A stretch of DNA of 64,000 nucleotides. Source: Diorhabda sublineata. Taxonomy: Eukaryota > Arthropoda > Insecta > Coleoptera > Chrysomelidae. The notes beneath the pieces are model-generated. The model saw only the letters and a program-made list of their open reading frames with translations. It was not told the origin of the DNA and searched no databases. The position numbers were made by a program, and so were the translations under genes. Position 1 is the stretch's first letter; the number at the start of each line of letters is the position of its first letter. Shown one piece after another: positions 24,101 through 36,498 of this stretch. The stretch covers positions 14,315,312 to 14,379,311 of the forward strand of contig NC_079483.1 of the NCBI RefSeq assembly GCF_026230105.1. Reading direction: 5' to 3'.

Positions 24101-27100
24101 TATTGAGTTGCGAAAGTCCAGTTACGTGATTCGTTTTCATTAATAAATTCAGATAAACTTGTATAAATTAAATGTAGAGACCGGACCTAACGGATAAGTG
24201 TTTTTTTCATGAATATTGATGAAGAGTACAAAGAAATGAATTCTCGAGAAATCACCATCAAGAAATGGGTAGGACAATATATTTATTTAATCATCGAACT
24301 CATCATCCCTCTCATCGTCACTATCTGCGTCTTCGTTTGCGATAGTCTGGGACTATCACCGCTCAGGTCCCCGGTCGACAATGTTCCCATTTTTGAATGC
24401 CATTATTCGTCCAAGGACTGATTTTAGTTTCCCCCGGATAAGATGCAATGCGAGTAAACGTCGACAGAGTTATGTTTTCAGCTACTACAAGATTGACTGA
24501 GTTTTATTCCAAATCCCTGCAAGTTGGCGCATTTTTATAAATCCTCACAAAAAGAGTAAATATTCCCCTCCAGATTCCACTTTGATTCATGTTAATACGT
24601 GAGCTTATTCCTGAGATATAAACATTTGAAGTTATCAACTCTGTCAAGATTTTATAGTACAGAAAAGCGAACTTTCGAAAATATGAGTATTTGAAACCAG
24701 CATTACTGGTACCGACTAAATGCTATGAAATTTAACAATTAAGTACTTCTCAACTCTTAATTTTACTCGCTATAAAGATAGAGTTAAGATTTAAGTGATC
24801 TGGAGTATTATTTAACGCAGTTATAAATAGTAGTGTAATGATAGCTTAAGCTGCAATTTTGCTGCTGCTCACTTTGAGTATGAGAGATGATAATATATCA
24901 ATAGAAAGATGAAATATTTGTCTTCAAAATGACGTAACATTCGTCAAAATCGGAAATTTCTATCGGGAGTTATGGATTTTGATTCCCCGAGCTGGTTGAA
25001 AAAATGTAGCTTTCCAGGAATACTGTGCAATTTGGTGAAATTGTTTTTGATAAGACTATAATTTTCTAAGATATTCTGAAATTACATCAAAAATCAAGTT
25101 TGACGCCTATTTTTGGAGGAAGGGGATGGCATTGCATTTCATGTTGTCTTGCATCATATCAAGCGACCTCACTCTTGTTTCTATACAAGTTAACTTCCCG
25201 AACTTCCGTATCATGACGAAACTACAAAATCTTGTGGGCGGCAAATCGGAAATTTAATAATAGAATCTATGCAGGATGACAAACCTAATGAATATCATTT
25301 AATTGCGTACGAACAGTTGAAGCTTTTAAGATATGTATGAATATTTTAGGAATTTTTTTGCACCTTATGTAGTTCCTACTGGAAAAAATTCACTTATGGT
25401 ATCAGATGCATGGCTCAACATAGGCAAAAAGTTTGGACCCGTAGTGTATATGTGTTTATTTTATTAAAATTTTATTAAAATTGACGGTAATTGTATGATC
25501 TATATGATTGTTCATGATAAAATCGAACGTGTACCTCCACAGATTCATAGTTTCAGGTTTGATTAATTGAGGAATAGTCCAAATCGGAATTATAAATAAA
25601 GGGAACTGACGCCTTTCAAGTGTAACGCATGTCCTCTTCACACAATCTTTTATAATAATTTTACCAAATATGTCTTCGTCAAATCATCTGTCGCTACCCG
25701 ATTTTACATTAACTATAAATATTACCTTGACAATCTTCTTGTGACAGGATTAGTGTGGTTATTTTTATTTGCCTAATATACTACCAAAAAATCAGTTGCT
25801 ACATAATATAGAGACATAATAAAGAATATTGGAACGTATGAGTTCGGGTATATTTGAAAAGATTTTTACCTGAAATGTTCAAGGGTTTTGTATCCCCAAT
25901 ATGTGGTGTATTGTTGAATCTAGAGAAACTTGTTAATAATGCCTTTAGTATGTATTATTTCCGTAAAATAGGAAAACAAATTTTGCAGCATGTTAACATA
26001 AAAATCGAGAGGTTATTTCAAAAGATATTGAGTTTGAATGATTTGTGTACCTTCTGTAAACATCTGTCCGAAATATATTCATAACAACTATAAAACTTGC
26101 AAAAGAACCGGTATGATACAATATGTGAAGGGTTTTTATAAATATTCATAATATTAAATAAATTTTCAGTAGTACCTATGTCAAAAATGTTGGCAAGGCG
26201 ACAGAGTTAAAACTTTCATTTCTCTTACACTGTGTTAGATATGTAGTAGATAATTATCAAAATTCAGTAGTTTGGGCGTAAATTCCACTTTCAAGTTGTT
26301 TATAAACAAAACGTATACACACATGCGCTCGTACGTGGCATACACTTTCAAATACACTAGAAAAAATATTTAATAAAATAATTTAAATTGATGAACATTT
26401 TCTATAACCTATCCAAAAAAAGTAAATGAAATCGACCAGTTGATTAATCCACATTTCACATTGTTATTCAATCTGCATGCTCTTTCGATGACTCAATTGT
26501 GATTGAACCAATTTTCACAACATTTTTTCCATTCCTATTGAGGTCGCTCCAAAACATGTAATTTGTAGATCATAATTTTATGATCTACAATTTTTGTCTG
26601 AAGTATTTCTATGATAAAACTCAACACTTTGCTAAAAATAGCAAAAAATTATTTTTCTGATCGTTAACTTCGAGAAAGTTTTTTTCATATATAGTGGGGA
26701 ATTTGAAAATTTCATTTATAATTTTAGTGATTTTCAGCTTAATGTAACTTTATGTATCTCCACACTTATTTTGGGTCTAATTTTACTGGATTATTTAATT
26801 TATAGATATCATGGAACTATCTCGTTTTTTTCGAAATATCTGTCACTAATCAATATTGATCTTTACTGTCCATCTCACATCCTCCTCAGTTTTTTCAAGC
26901 ATGATTTAATATATTCAATGATAACAAAGCAATAGTTATTTTTATCATAGAATACTCAACTTTCTAAGTAATTTTTTGCTACTTTTAATTACCCACAATT
27001 TCTATCTAGCAGAATAAATTACTTCAAAATATCAAGTTTCATCGTATAGAATTACAGTGTTTGATTCCAAGTTGTGGTCTAGATAATTTTTTTTAATGAT

Positions 27101-27394
27101 TTTTAGCATATACCTACTCATCTGCATACTTTGCTAGATATATTCTGATCGCTCGATGAACAGTAAGATTAAGAGAATGACTACCTAATTGAGTCTCCCA
27201 ACCTTTATGAACAATAAAAAAAAAATAGGTTTTTCAATGAAATATGATTTGAAAATTGATAGCGAATTAAAAATATTTATTCATATTTTAATTTCTTGAA
27301 AATCCAATTTGAACTTTGAATTTGACCAAAAAGGTTGGATTAATTTACCAGAAGAAAGGCTTCTGTCAGATCTCTTAACAATCTGAAAATGAGC
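21151..27394. other. No gene recognised over ~6.2 kb
   Basis: No coding similarity found. ORFs on both strands at 21300-21572 overlap and have no motif. The 70-codon frame at 24209-24421 has one hydrophobic segment (ELIIPLIVTICVFVC) but no family I know. A GC-richer patch lies at 23650-24060 with runs of C or G (cccccctaaaa, cagggggaatt), possibly repeat-derived. A palindromic AT tract lies at 21931-21963. Confidence 0.45.
26563..26590. repeat. Perfect 11-bp hairpin
   Basis: ttgtagatcat and atgatctacaa are perfect inverted copies separated by aatttt. No U-run or gene context points to a terminator in this eukaryotic setting; a small foldback or template-switch scar is more likely. Confidence 0.7.
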
Positions 27395-27605
27395 AGTGCA
27401 AAAGAATGTTTAGCACTTATCTATTGCTGGAACCATTTATGGAAGGCTTCTTTCGAAATGGCTGACAAGTCGTTCGGAATGTCAGAATTGGTGTCGAAAT
27501 GTTTCATTTTCGGAAATAGCCACAAGTAGCGTGATCTGGCCATACTTCTAAATCAAAAATGACTTGTGCCATGGCGTGTTGTTATAATGAAAAATAGAGC
27601 CGTTA
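27395..27605 (-). pseudogene. mariner catalytic-core fragment
   Basis: On the minus strand, YNNTPWHKSFLI (near 27570-27590) occupies the second catalytic motif, with Asn in place of Asp. After a short deletion, PDHATCGYF followed one frame over by FPKMKHF (27490-27540) matches the PDLAPCDYFLFPK-K block; Gly stands where the third catalytic Asp should be. The frame closes with SKEAFHKWFQQ (about 27430-27455), as in mariner C-termini. Only about 200 bp remain, and at least two catalytic residues are lost. Confidence 0.6.
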
Positions 27606-30002
27606 CTCTATTCTTTAGATTATCTTATCTCCAGACATAGTTTGGTTGACGGTTGGTATCAGCTTGTCAAGTTTTTCGTCACATATTTTTCTTATTTTGT
27701 TAAGTGATTATTTTGACTCGGTAGTCATTTCTGTTGTTCACAACATCAAATATGTCAATTTTTCGATTCCCTACTTGGCTACAATGAATGCTTCATTATG
27801 TTAAATTGAAAGTTAAGATGGTACCTCATTAGGTGTACTTCAATTCCAATTCCAGAGAGAACCTGCTTCTGCAATGTATAATGGAACTACCATAATCAAG
27901 AGGAGGTGCTAGGCAGAATGAGGAAATTATGTGAATTTCTAGAAGAAAAACAAAAAAAGAAAATCTGAATATTTGGGATAATGATATTAAAATGATACTA
28001 AGGCTAATAAGGTAAGATCGCATGAAAAAAAAAATATCTAACGTCTCATTGAATTACTCATATCTCTACTAATCTCTTGAACTTGCTTTCAAGATATTGC
28101 GATGAATTTTTCCCTAGTTTTCCAAGTCTATCCGCACACGAAGAAATAATATAATTTCAGATCATATAGTATATCCCCAGAACTAAGAGAAACAAATCTC
28201 TCTACAAATAATTATCTATAAATATATTTAATATCACTGAATTCAAATGACAATTATATACACCTCAAATCTTTGAACATGTACAGCAATCGTATTACAT
28301 CTTATATTTCTACTGTCTTCTGTTTCTTGCTCTACTGATATTTTGAAAAAAAAACTCAATTTTAGTACACCACCTTTTAAGGGTGATATCTCGGAAAGGG
28401 GTGGAATGAAGAAATTTTGTTATAGAAAATACCTATTTTTATTTTGTTGCATAAATTCGAACTCCAAAACCGAGTAAAGAGGTTTTGGAAATTGTAAAAA
28501 AATTATAACAGAAAACCACAAAGAGATTTGGAAATTTGTATGGAATATGTTTTTAAGAAAGAAGACGAACATTTTGGTTCTTCTTGCCCAATCCATCAAA
28601 TAAATGAACAGTCTAAAGATGAAATGTTCACAATTTAATTTAGTATGTGTAGTGTATAATTAGCTAGAATATTTTGTTATGGTTTGTAAAATATATTTAT
28701 TTACGTTCATTTTTGTGCTTGGATATTTATATTTGTCCAGAAATAAAATCAATCGAGGTACAAAAAGGGCTTAGTTCACATCTGGTAACGTGTTTAAACA
28801 TTTTAATGAAATATAATTTTGAAAAATGCTATAAATAGTTAGTGCGAATGTTGCTATTGATCTGTTTATACATACATTATACTCAATAATGACGTATTTT
28901 GTCAGTTTTTGAAAATCCAATATTCTAATAAAAATGATCTCCGTATATGCTGCCGAATAGAAGAATTTTGATTCTCTGCACCATTTATTGTGGTGAACAC
29001 TAGCTTGTTAGGTTGTGATTCACTTCTATTAGCCACACTCCTAGGGGCGACCTGTTCAGATTATAATAACGATATTTCTAATACTATGTAACTCCAAACT
29101 TTAACGTTGTAAATTACAACATGAGACAGACGACTGCAAAGAGTTTCTTATAAATCATAGCAGGCAGCACCTTATCGGCCTGTTTCAGCACAGTAGGCGG
29201 GAATTCAGCGGTTGCTGCCGACTCTAGATTACTGATGATAGATTACCCTTTACCTACCGTATCCCGCACACATACGCGTTGTAGTTCTGATAACGATGTA
29301 GCTATTACCTAAAGTGCTTACCGTATGACAGGATAGGGCTTTACAACCAACTTTCAAATTATACGTAGGTACATTTACGCATATTATACACATATTAAAT
29401 ATTAGTCCCAGTAAATCAATAATGAATTTGATATAGTGGGAAAGAATGTGTATATATGGAAATTTTATAAATATTCTTTCCAGTTACTTTCATAGTTATG
29501 TGCCAAGACCAAAATGGAACTAACGAAAAACGTTATAGTGATTTACTCCTAAGTAGATTCACATTCTGCCATTCCAAGTTTATAATTCAAATCGTAGACA
29601 ATTTGCACACAGATTATTTTCAGATACTAACTACTATCACAAGCTGAAATGTTGAAAACTTCTATAAACTCAAATTATTATAGATTAATATAGGGGATAA
29701 AGAAAAAGGGAAACAGAAAGCTTTCTAGTACGTATAGGATATTATACGATGTGAAACAGAGAAGGCATGAGCATGCAACACAAATAAGGCTGTTAAACTA
29801 GTACGAATAGTAATGAATTCCATTCCCCGATGCATAATAGCATCAGAAAGAACACTTTAAATTTGGTAATATTGTTAGCAGCTTCTATGGGATATGATAG
29901 AAAGAATAAAGAGAATTCAAAATTTCAAATTGAAACAAACAATATAATACGGCTCCAGACAAAATTTCACTTTGACTTTTAATTATACAAATTCGATATT
30001 TT
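27606..30002. other. No gene recognised
   Basis: No supported gene. A GC-richer patch at about 29160-29340 (gcaggcagcacc...tgctgccgactc) contains no open frame. The 64-codon minus frame at 27829-28023 is hydrophobic and motif-free. Confidence 0.45.
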
Positions 30003-30004
30003 AG

Positions 30005-30024
30005 GTAGTATTATATATATATAT
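30005..30024. repeat. Short (TA)n tract, LINE 3' tail
   Basis: About 8 TA units start 7 bases beyond the LINE stop codon region, reading on the minus strand after the sequence ataaaagggga. It probably marks the 3' terminus of the LINE. Confidence 0.6.
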
Positions 30025-30030
30025 CCCCTT

Positions 30031-32524
30031 TTATAGCGTTATACGCCTTTGGGTTCCTAATCTCCAGGCCTGTCTATCTTGCCAGTCGTCGACTGCTAGG
30101 TTCCTTTCGGACATTGCTCTAGTGATTCCTTGTAGCCATGTTCTAGGTGGTCTTCCCCTCTTTCTTTTTTCTTTGGGGGTCCATTCTAATATTATTCTTG
30201 GTAGTCGTTCTCTTCCCATTCTCTTGACGTGTCCGTACCAAATCAACTGTTTCTTTTCTATATCTTCTACTAAAGTTCTTTCTACTTTCAATTGTCTTCT
30301 TATTTCCTCGTTTCTTATATGTTCCGTTCTAGATATTCTTGCTGCTCTCCTCCAGAAATCCATTTCCACTGCATTTAAGTTATTTTTTTGCTTTTCTGTA
30401 AGTTGCCAAACCTCGGAGCTATATGTAATTATTGGTTGTAAAATGGCGTTGTATATTCTCTTTTTTGTTTCTGGTCTAATATTCTTTTGCCACAGCACTG
30501 AGTTCAGGGCTCTTATTACTTTTCTTCCTTTGGTTATTCTGTCCCTAATTGTTTCCTCGTTTCGTCCTGTTGTTGTTAGTTTTACACCTAGGTATATGCA
30601 TTCCTTACAGTTTTTAATTATTTTTCCCTCTAGATCTAAATTCCCAGGTGAATCTTCTGATCCTATACATATGTATTGTGTCTTCTCCGTGTTAACCTGT
30701 AGACCCCACTTTTGGTATTCTTCTATAAGTTTTCTAGACATGTACTCCAGATCTTCTTTTTCCTGTGCTACCACTACCTGGTCATCGGCATAGTGCAGTG
30801 TATACAAGGTGCTCTCCCCAATAGTTAGTCCCATTCCTTTACATTTTTTTTTCCAAACTCTTAGGGCTTCATCTATGTATATGTTGAACAGAGTTGGGGA
30901 TAAACAACACCCTTGTCGCAAGCCTTTGGTTGTTTTGAAGCCGTCTGTCACCTTGTTACCTATTTTTATTTTTGCTGTTGTGTCTCTGTATAGTCCTTTT
31001 ATAGCCTTTATTAGAGTGGTATTTATGCTCGTTCTTTCCAGAACCTCCCATAATTTTGAGACAGGTACTGTGTCATACGCTTTCTTCAAGTCTATCAATA
31101 GTAGGTGCACTTCTTGTGATCTTACGGTTCTCTTTTCGATTATTTGTGATAGACAGAAAATACTATCTATCGTCGATCGACCTGCTCTGAAGCCGTTTTG
31201 TTCCTCGGATTCGTATGGGTGATATTCTTCACAAATGATCTCCTTTATTATTTTTCCGTATAACCTACTGAGCGTACTAGTCACTGTAATGCCCCTATAA
31301 TTATTGCAGTCTTCCTTATTTCCTTTCTTGTATATGGACGTGATCCATCCTTCTTTCCACGTTTGCGGTATTGGTTCTCCATTTAGATGTCTATTGATAA
31401 TTTCTGTTAGGATATTAAACAGCCTATTTGTTCCTGCTTTTATTAATTCTGCAGGTATTCCCTCTGGACCAGGAGCGCACCCATTTTTAAGTAGTGTTAT
31501 AGCTTTCTTTGTTTTTTCTACGTTGATTTTTATTGGTTCACCTGTAACCCGTATGTCTTCAGCCGGCATGTTACTATATTCAGATCTCTGTTCTCTGAGT
31601 AATGAGCGGTAATAGTCTTGCCATTTATTTGGTGATATGGTGCCTATTGGGATATTTTCTTTTCTGCCAGATCTAACATTATCTATAAATCTCCACGATT
31701 CCCTGGATTGGCGTCCTCCTAAATAGGTATCCAATTCCTTGCATTTATTTTCCCAGCTGAGGTTTTTGGCCTCTATCGCAGCGGTTTTAAATTTTGATAC
31801 AGCTTCACTATATTGTTCCTTATGTTCTGCTTTTTTAGTGCTTAGCCAGGTATGATACAATCGTTGTTTTTGTTCTTTTAAATTTTGCAGTTGTTCAGTC
31901 CACCAATAATTTCGTGTTCTCTTTTTCATTTCTTTATATCCTAAGGCTTCTTTGGCTGCTTTGTGTATGCTGTCAATTACTACTTTGGTAAGATTGTCTG
32001 TTGGTTCTTGTTCGTACTCCTGTGGGAGGTTTTGGTCCAGTCTTTGTTGGTATAATAATTTTGTGCTCTCGTTCATAAGGCTTTCTATATTATAGTTTGG
32101 TATATCTATATCTGTTAAATCTTTACTGTTTTGCAGTTGATTCTTTTGTTTGTTGTCTTTGATTATTGGCATTATTAACTTAGCTTTTATCAGATGATGG
32201 TCACTTCCACATTCTGCGGATCGATATACTCTGACATTGTGCACTTTTATCTTCGTTTTTTGTTTCATTATAAGATAGTCGATTATTGATCTTAGATTTC
32301 TAGTTATTTGCGTCCATGTATATGTGTGTATTTCCTTATGTTTAAAATACCCATTCATTATTCTTAGTAAGTTATGTTGACAGACATCTATCAACCTGGA
32401 GCCATTATCATTCCTGGTATTTTCACAGTAGGGCCCTATTATCTCATGCTTCGTTTCTTTGCCAGTTCTAGCATTTAGGTCTCCCAGTATTATGATTTCT
32501 CGATCGTTACCTGTCTGAGTATTA
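30031..32524 (-). CDS. 5'-truncated LINE ORF2: endonuclease (partial) and reverse transcriptase
   Basis: An uninterrupted minus-strand frame of about 830 codons. The frame stays open upstream of the TTG at 32392-32394: it continues through IIILGDLNARTG and GPYCE to about 32524, where it meets a repeat also found at 17776. The element is therefore truncated inside the APE-type endonuclease. Landmarks are SDHH of the endonuclease end (about 32192-32206), YRGITV (about 31285-31305), EEQNGFRAGRST (about 31170-31205), LLIDLKKAYD with the first RT Asp (about 31080-31105), RQGCCLSPTLFN (about 30890-30925), and HYADD at 30781-30795. The C-terminus has a basic RKRGRPPRTW stretch (about 30130-30170). 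The stop is TAA at 30031-30033. RT and endonuclease drive target-primed reverse transcription. The family resembles the insect 'craniofacial development protein 2-like'/RTE-like LINEs; clade not certain. Catalytic residues of the RT look intact, but this copy lacks a 5' end and promoter. Confidence 0.93.
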
Positions 32525-32685
32525 TTCTTTCAATATCAATTGCTAAAAACAGTTATGTGAGGAACAATCAATATTTCATAAATACGCACGACACTCATAC
32601 CAAATTAAGAAATGAAAAATAATGTTCACTCCTCGTATAAAATTCGGTAAACATCTAACAAACCGTCAGTCCACGCGGACTTGAT
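32525..32685 (+). repeat. Dispersed repeat, copy 2
   Basis: Matches 17776-17935. Its left edge coincides with the truncated 5' end of the LINE at 30031-32524, so the LINE junction lies at or inside this repeat. The part of copy 1 left of 17776 has no counterpart on the far side of the LINE, so the LINE did not simply split one repeat copy. Confidence 0.8.
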
Positions 32686-34149
32686 GAATGTGTGTCAAAA
32701 TTCATCACTGCTTACCAATGAAAACATCGAATTGTAAACATAAATGAATTTCTACTGGCCGAAGCTGTCGGAAGACGTATGCACACAATTAAAATTAGTA
32801 TCACGAAAATGTAGTCTCCAGAACAGAGATTGTAGAACTCGTGAAGAAAGTTCTAGCAGCAGATCGCCAAGAGTTTTGGAAAATCACCCTCTTTAACTTG
32901 ACTTTTTTGGGAAGTAATGTTACAAACTGTGATTCAGTCCTTTCTAATGCTATAACTAGAAATAAGTCATACGATATTCCAATTTGTGATGTTAAATATG
33001 TGTAGAAACAGGTATCTTGTTACTACAACCAGCTATTTTGAGTTACCTAGCTTTTGCTGGACCAAGACCTCACTAAATACAACTATCTAGTTCTTCAATG
33101 AACATTATAAATAACCTGATTACATGTTTTTGTGTGCGGTCTCAAAGCTGTGAAGAATATGAGTCCTAGAAGCAAAAGGATATTATAAGCAGCCTTTAAA
33201 AACCCAATGTTCGCTTTAGTAATTAGTTTCTTGTGGAGAAGCTTATATTGAGTATTTTTGAGTATTCTTTTTAACGATTTTAAAGACGACCAGATGATTA
33301 TTTACCATAGTTTGCCTCATTTCGTAAAAACACTTGCTGCCACCATGGTTTTTGTTCACCTCTGGGTATGCAAGCTACTATTATGAAGATAACAATTACT
33401 GTTGGTTTGAACCGCAACGATTTTGACCGCATGTTGCCGTTCACCAGAAATACTTTTTGTGGTCTGGTTTGAACATACCTCAATAATAATTACAACTCCT
33501 TTTTACCATCACACACTCTTGTTCTTTCAAATATCTTTTATGTGCACATAATTATGGACTTACATATCATATTTTGTTACTTTCATACAAGTATCGATTG
33601 ATTTCAGACTTCACGTGACTTGAAATTCATAAAAAATCATTTTTAATTATTTCTAGTGTAACTGATCCCGTATGAAGATGATAAAAATTGTTTTGAATAC
33701 GTGAATACAATATACATGGTGTACGTATCTGTAGCTAGGACTAAACATAATTTATTCATAAATGCAACATACTTGATGGAATTTGGCCTATCGATTGATT
33801 TATTGCTTAGCAGAAATTATTGAGAAACTATAGTTGGTAAATGCAAACTACTAGTGCAGGTAAGTATTTAGGACGTTCAGCAATACTTAGATTGAAATAA
33901 TCTTTAAATAAAAATTGTCAATGCACAAAAATAATGCCAGTTTCAATTTATGTTTCATTCTTTTGTATAAGTCGTTATAAAAATATGCTCAAGTTTTATC
34001 TTGTAGTATACTGTAATCATTTGATGAACAAACAATGGTGCAAGGTTGATTATAAACCGTTGAATAATAACTGCCACAAATTTACAGTATAAGACATTGA
34101 ACCGAAACCTAGTCGTAACCGAATTTGTACACAAATTTAGAAACTATAA
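32686..34149. other. No gene recognised
   Basis: No supported feature. The minus frame at 33298-33483 (61 codons) has no known motif. Confidence 0.45.
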
Positions 34150-34265
34150 TATACGAAGAAAAATGTTATATACTTGGGAGTAGCAATGGATCAAAGACGT
34201 TCATCGAACATGTAAATAACACTACGAACAAAGTGAAAAAAACGAAGGCGGATTGATGGTTAGAA
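34150..34265 (+). pseudogene. Possible LINE RT thumb-region scrap
   Basis: One frame reads VIYLGVAMDQRR and, after a one-base shift, FIEHVNNTTNKVKKTKA. The pattern YLGV--D-RL-F--H----T-K----KA is typical of the region after the RT palm in R1-like non-LTR elements. Only about 40 codons are recognisable, and the flanks decay into stops. Tentative. Confidence 0.4.
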
Positions 34266-35689
34266 AAACTAAATTCAGATTTAACACCTAGCTCGGGTTT
34301 ATAAAAAGCATAATAAAATCGATAAGCACGCATGCTTCGATAGAACAAAATCTGCAGGTCTAACAAAACACTATAAGACAAGCAATGATTGTCTCCTGGA
34401 ACACAAGGAGCAAAAATACGGGTATGAAGAATCAAATGGTAAAGTAAAAACTCGATGAACCTACAAAATACACTAAATACGCCTCTAGGAAATATCGAAC
34501 ACAGACAGTTGATTGTTTCAATTTTCAATTTTTAATGACGGATTATTTATATAAAGGATTACTATGATACAGGATTTATTTTCGTCAGAAATTTGACACC
34601 ACAAGGGGATCTAGAAAACAGTTCGAATGTTAAATTAACTTGAGCTAGGTAAATAAAGAAACTAAATAAAACAATGAAAAAGCTGAAGAAATTTAGTAAT
34701 CAAGATGCTTACAGGAGAGAACCACCTTGGATGGTAATTCTGCTTTTTAGTAGGCAGGGGTTATAAATCGTAGACACCTCTAGAGAAGACGACGAAACAA
34801 AGAAACGGGGACAGTTCTACTTGTGCGGTTCTGAAAAGAATGAAAAGATAAGTTAGTATAGCAACTCTTCAAAAAATCGAGAAAATCTAGAATCTTCCAC
34901 AGAATTAGGAGAACAGGAAAGAGGAAACGCACCGAATAAGAGACCAGAATTACGATGAATTTCTGTTAGGATGGCAGTGCGATTTTGAATTCCTCATGGC
35001 CTATTATTCAATATTTTTGATATTTATTTCACAATGACTGATTGGATTATTATTTTTTATAATTAAATACCTAATTGTGCATACGATAGAAAGAATAAAT
35101 AAATTTATTACCAAAATTTACTTCAATATTTTCAATTTAAAACGATAAGAGATTATTTTTTCAAATTGTGGGGCAAAACTTTATATCCATAGTCCAATAA
35201 ATGAAATTGTCTGGTTCCATGTGTAACTGTTGTTATTATCTATAATTTTCTTGAAATATTTTTAGAGGCGATTTAATGTCTCTTTACAATAGTAGCATCA
35301 CTTTCTGAACTTTGATTGATATGAAAGAATGTATTTAAGTTCAGACTTGTGAAAATCACAAAACTCGAACGCACACTACTCCATATTACATAGAATCAAT
35401 AAACTTTCTAAGCAATTATCTCGACAGTTGAATTATTCCTTACTAGAATTTGATTTCAAGTAATTCTCATTTTACATTTACTACGGATTTGAATATAGAA
35501 TAATACTGAAGCAATCTCAGAAGGGTGTAACATTATTCTTTGCAATTTCAGTGTAATATATAAAATATTAAAATTGACATAAACGTCAGGAATTTACAAA
35601 TTATTAATTATTCATTTAATTTCACATAATGATTAAGTGTAAGTAGTTCAAAACAAATGAAAATTATTTATAATCTCAATTTCAAACAA
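34266..35689. other. No gene recognised
   Basis: The 120-codon minus frame at 34166-34528 overlaps the LINE scrap antisense and has no motif. The remainder is AT-rich. Confidence 0.45.
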
Positions 35690-35990
35690 AAATGTATTAC
35701 AATAAAAACAAAATTGGCAACAGCAAGAAATTACCCAAACAGACGTTTTAGAGAAAAATGGATTGGTTGGGGTGGACCCAATTGTTGGTCTACCAAATCA
35801 CCAAGATCCTATCAATTTTCTTATATGGGCCTTAATGTACGAAACAATCATGGAATTTGAACAAGATCTAATAGTTGCCGCAGAAATCATTCAATCCCAT
35901 CCAGTATTATTCTCAAAGACACGTTTTTTAATTACAAAACGGTGTAGTAAGTGTATTGAAGTAAGTAATAGTAATAGTTTAAACAATTGA
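35690..35990 (+). pseudogene. Tc1/mariner-superfamily transposase C-terminus
   Basis: One frame gives ARNYPNRRFREKWIGWGGP, where insect transposases of this group have a -FP-RWIGR-GP block before the third catalytic residue. After a frameshift near 35790, INFLIWALMYETIMEFEQDL, then VAAEIIQSHP and RCSKCIEVSNSNS follow, ending at the stop at 35988-35990. The C-terminal CIEV-----FE-LL type ending is diagnostic of the lineage that often carries an N-terminal DUF4817. The catalytic Asp after SPD-(T)P(L)D is scrambled by the frameshift. The N-terminal two-thirds are absent. A right-hand terminus may lie at 36498. Confidence 0.7.
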
Positions 35991-36484
35991 GATTATGAAT
36001 ATTTTTTATTTGTTTTGAACTACTGACGCTTAATCATTATTCAAAATTAAATGAATAATTAATAATTTATAAATTACTTCCGGGGTACAGACTTTTGTTT
36101 AGAGGTAAATTTCTACAACACCGCTTAATTTAGTTCTATAAAAGGTTATTAGTTTTTTAACTAAAAAAATTCAGGCAATTTGAAGCAAAATTAAGAAATT
36201 TGCTCGTGGCTTAAAAAATAAGGGGATAAAAGTGGCAACAGCACGCCACTGGTTAAATTTTTCTAAATTTAGTTTATGTCAAAATATTACATTATCAAGG
36301 AGCATATTGGTCACGAAATTTGAAAAAAAAATTGAAAGCGTTCTTGATTTATGACAAATTTTTGATTTGAAATTTTAAACACTCTATATCTCAGCAACTA
36401 GGCCCCGTAAGGGCTCGTATTCCTATATCAAAATGAATCATTTATTGAAATTTCTCTGTGGTAGAGCGTTGTCGGTCGATTATA

Positions 36485-36498
36485 GAAACACCCTGTAG
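36485..36498 (-). repeat. Probable transposon terminus (aaacaccctgtag)
   Basis: The motif gaaacaccctgtag is the reverse complement of the ctacagggtgtttc end found in the MITE at 49329 and near the inverted repeat at 50.2 kb. It lies about 500 bp downstream of the transposase C-terminus and so may be that element's right end. Confidence 0.5.

Noticed and set aside
26563..26590. Hairpin as a rho-independent terminator
   Set aside because: The window is eukaryotic, with no gene upstream; terminator logic does not apply.
30122..31612. Three plus-strand ORFs of 102-223 codons
   Set aside because: They are antisense shadows of the continuous minus-strand LINE frame, which carries RT motifs.
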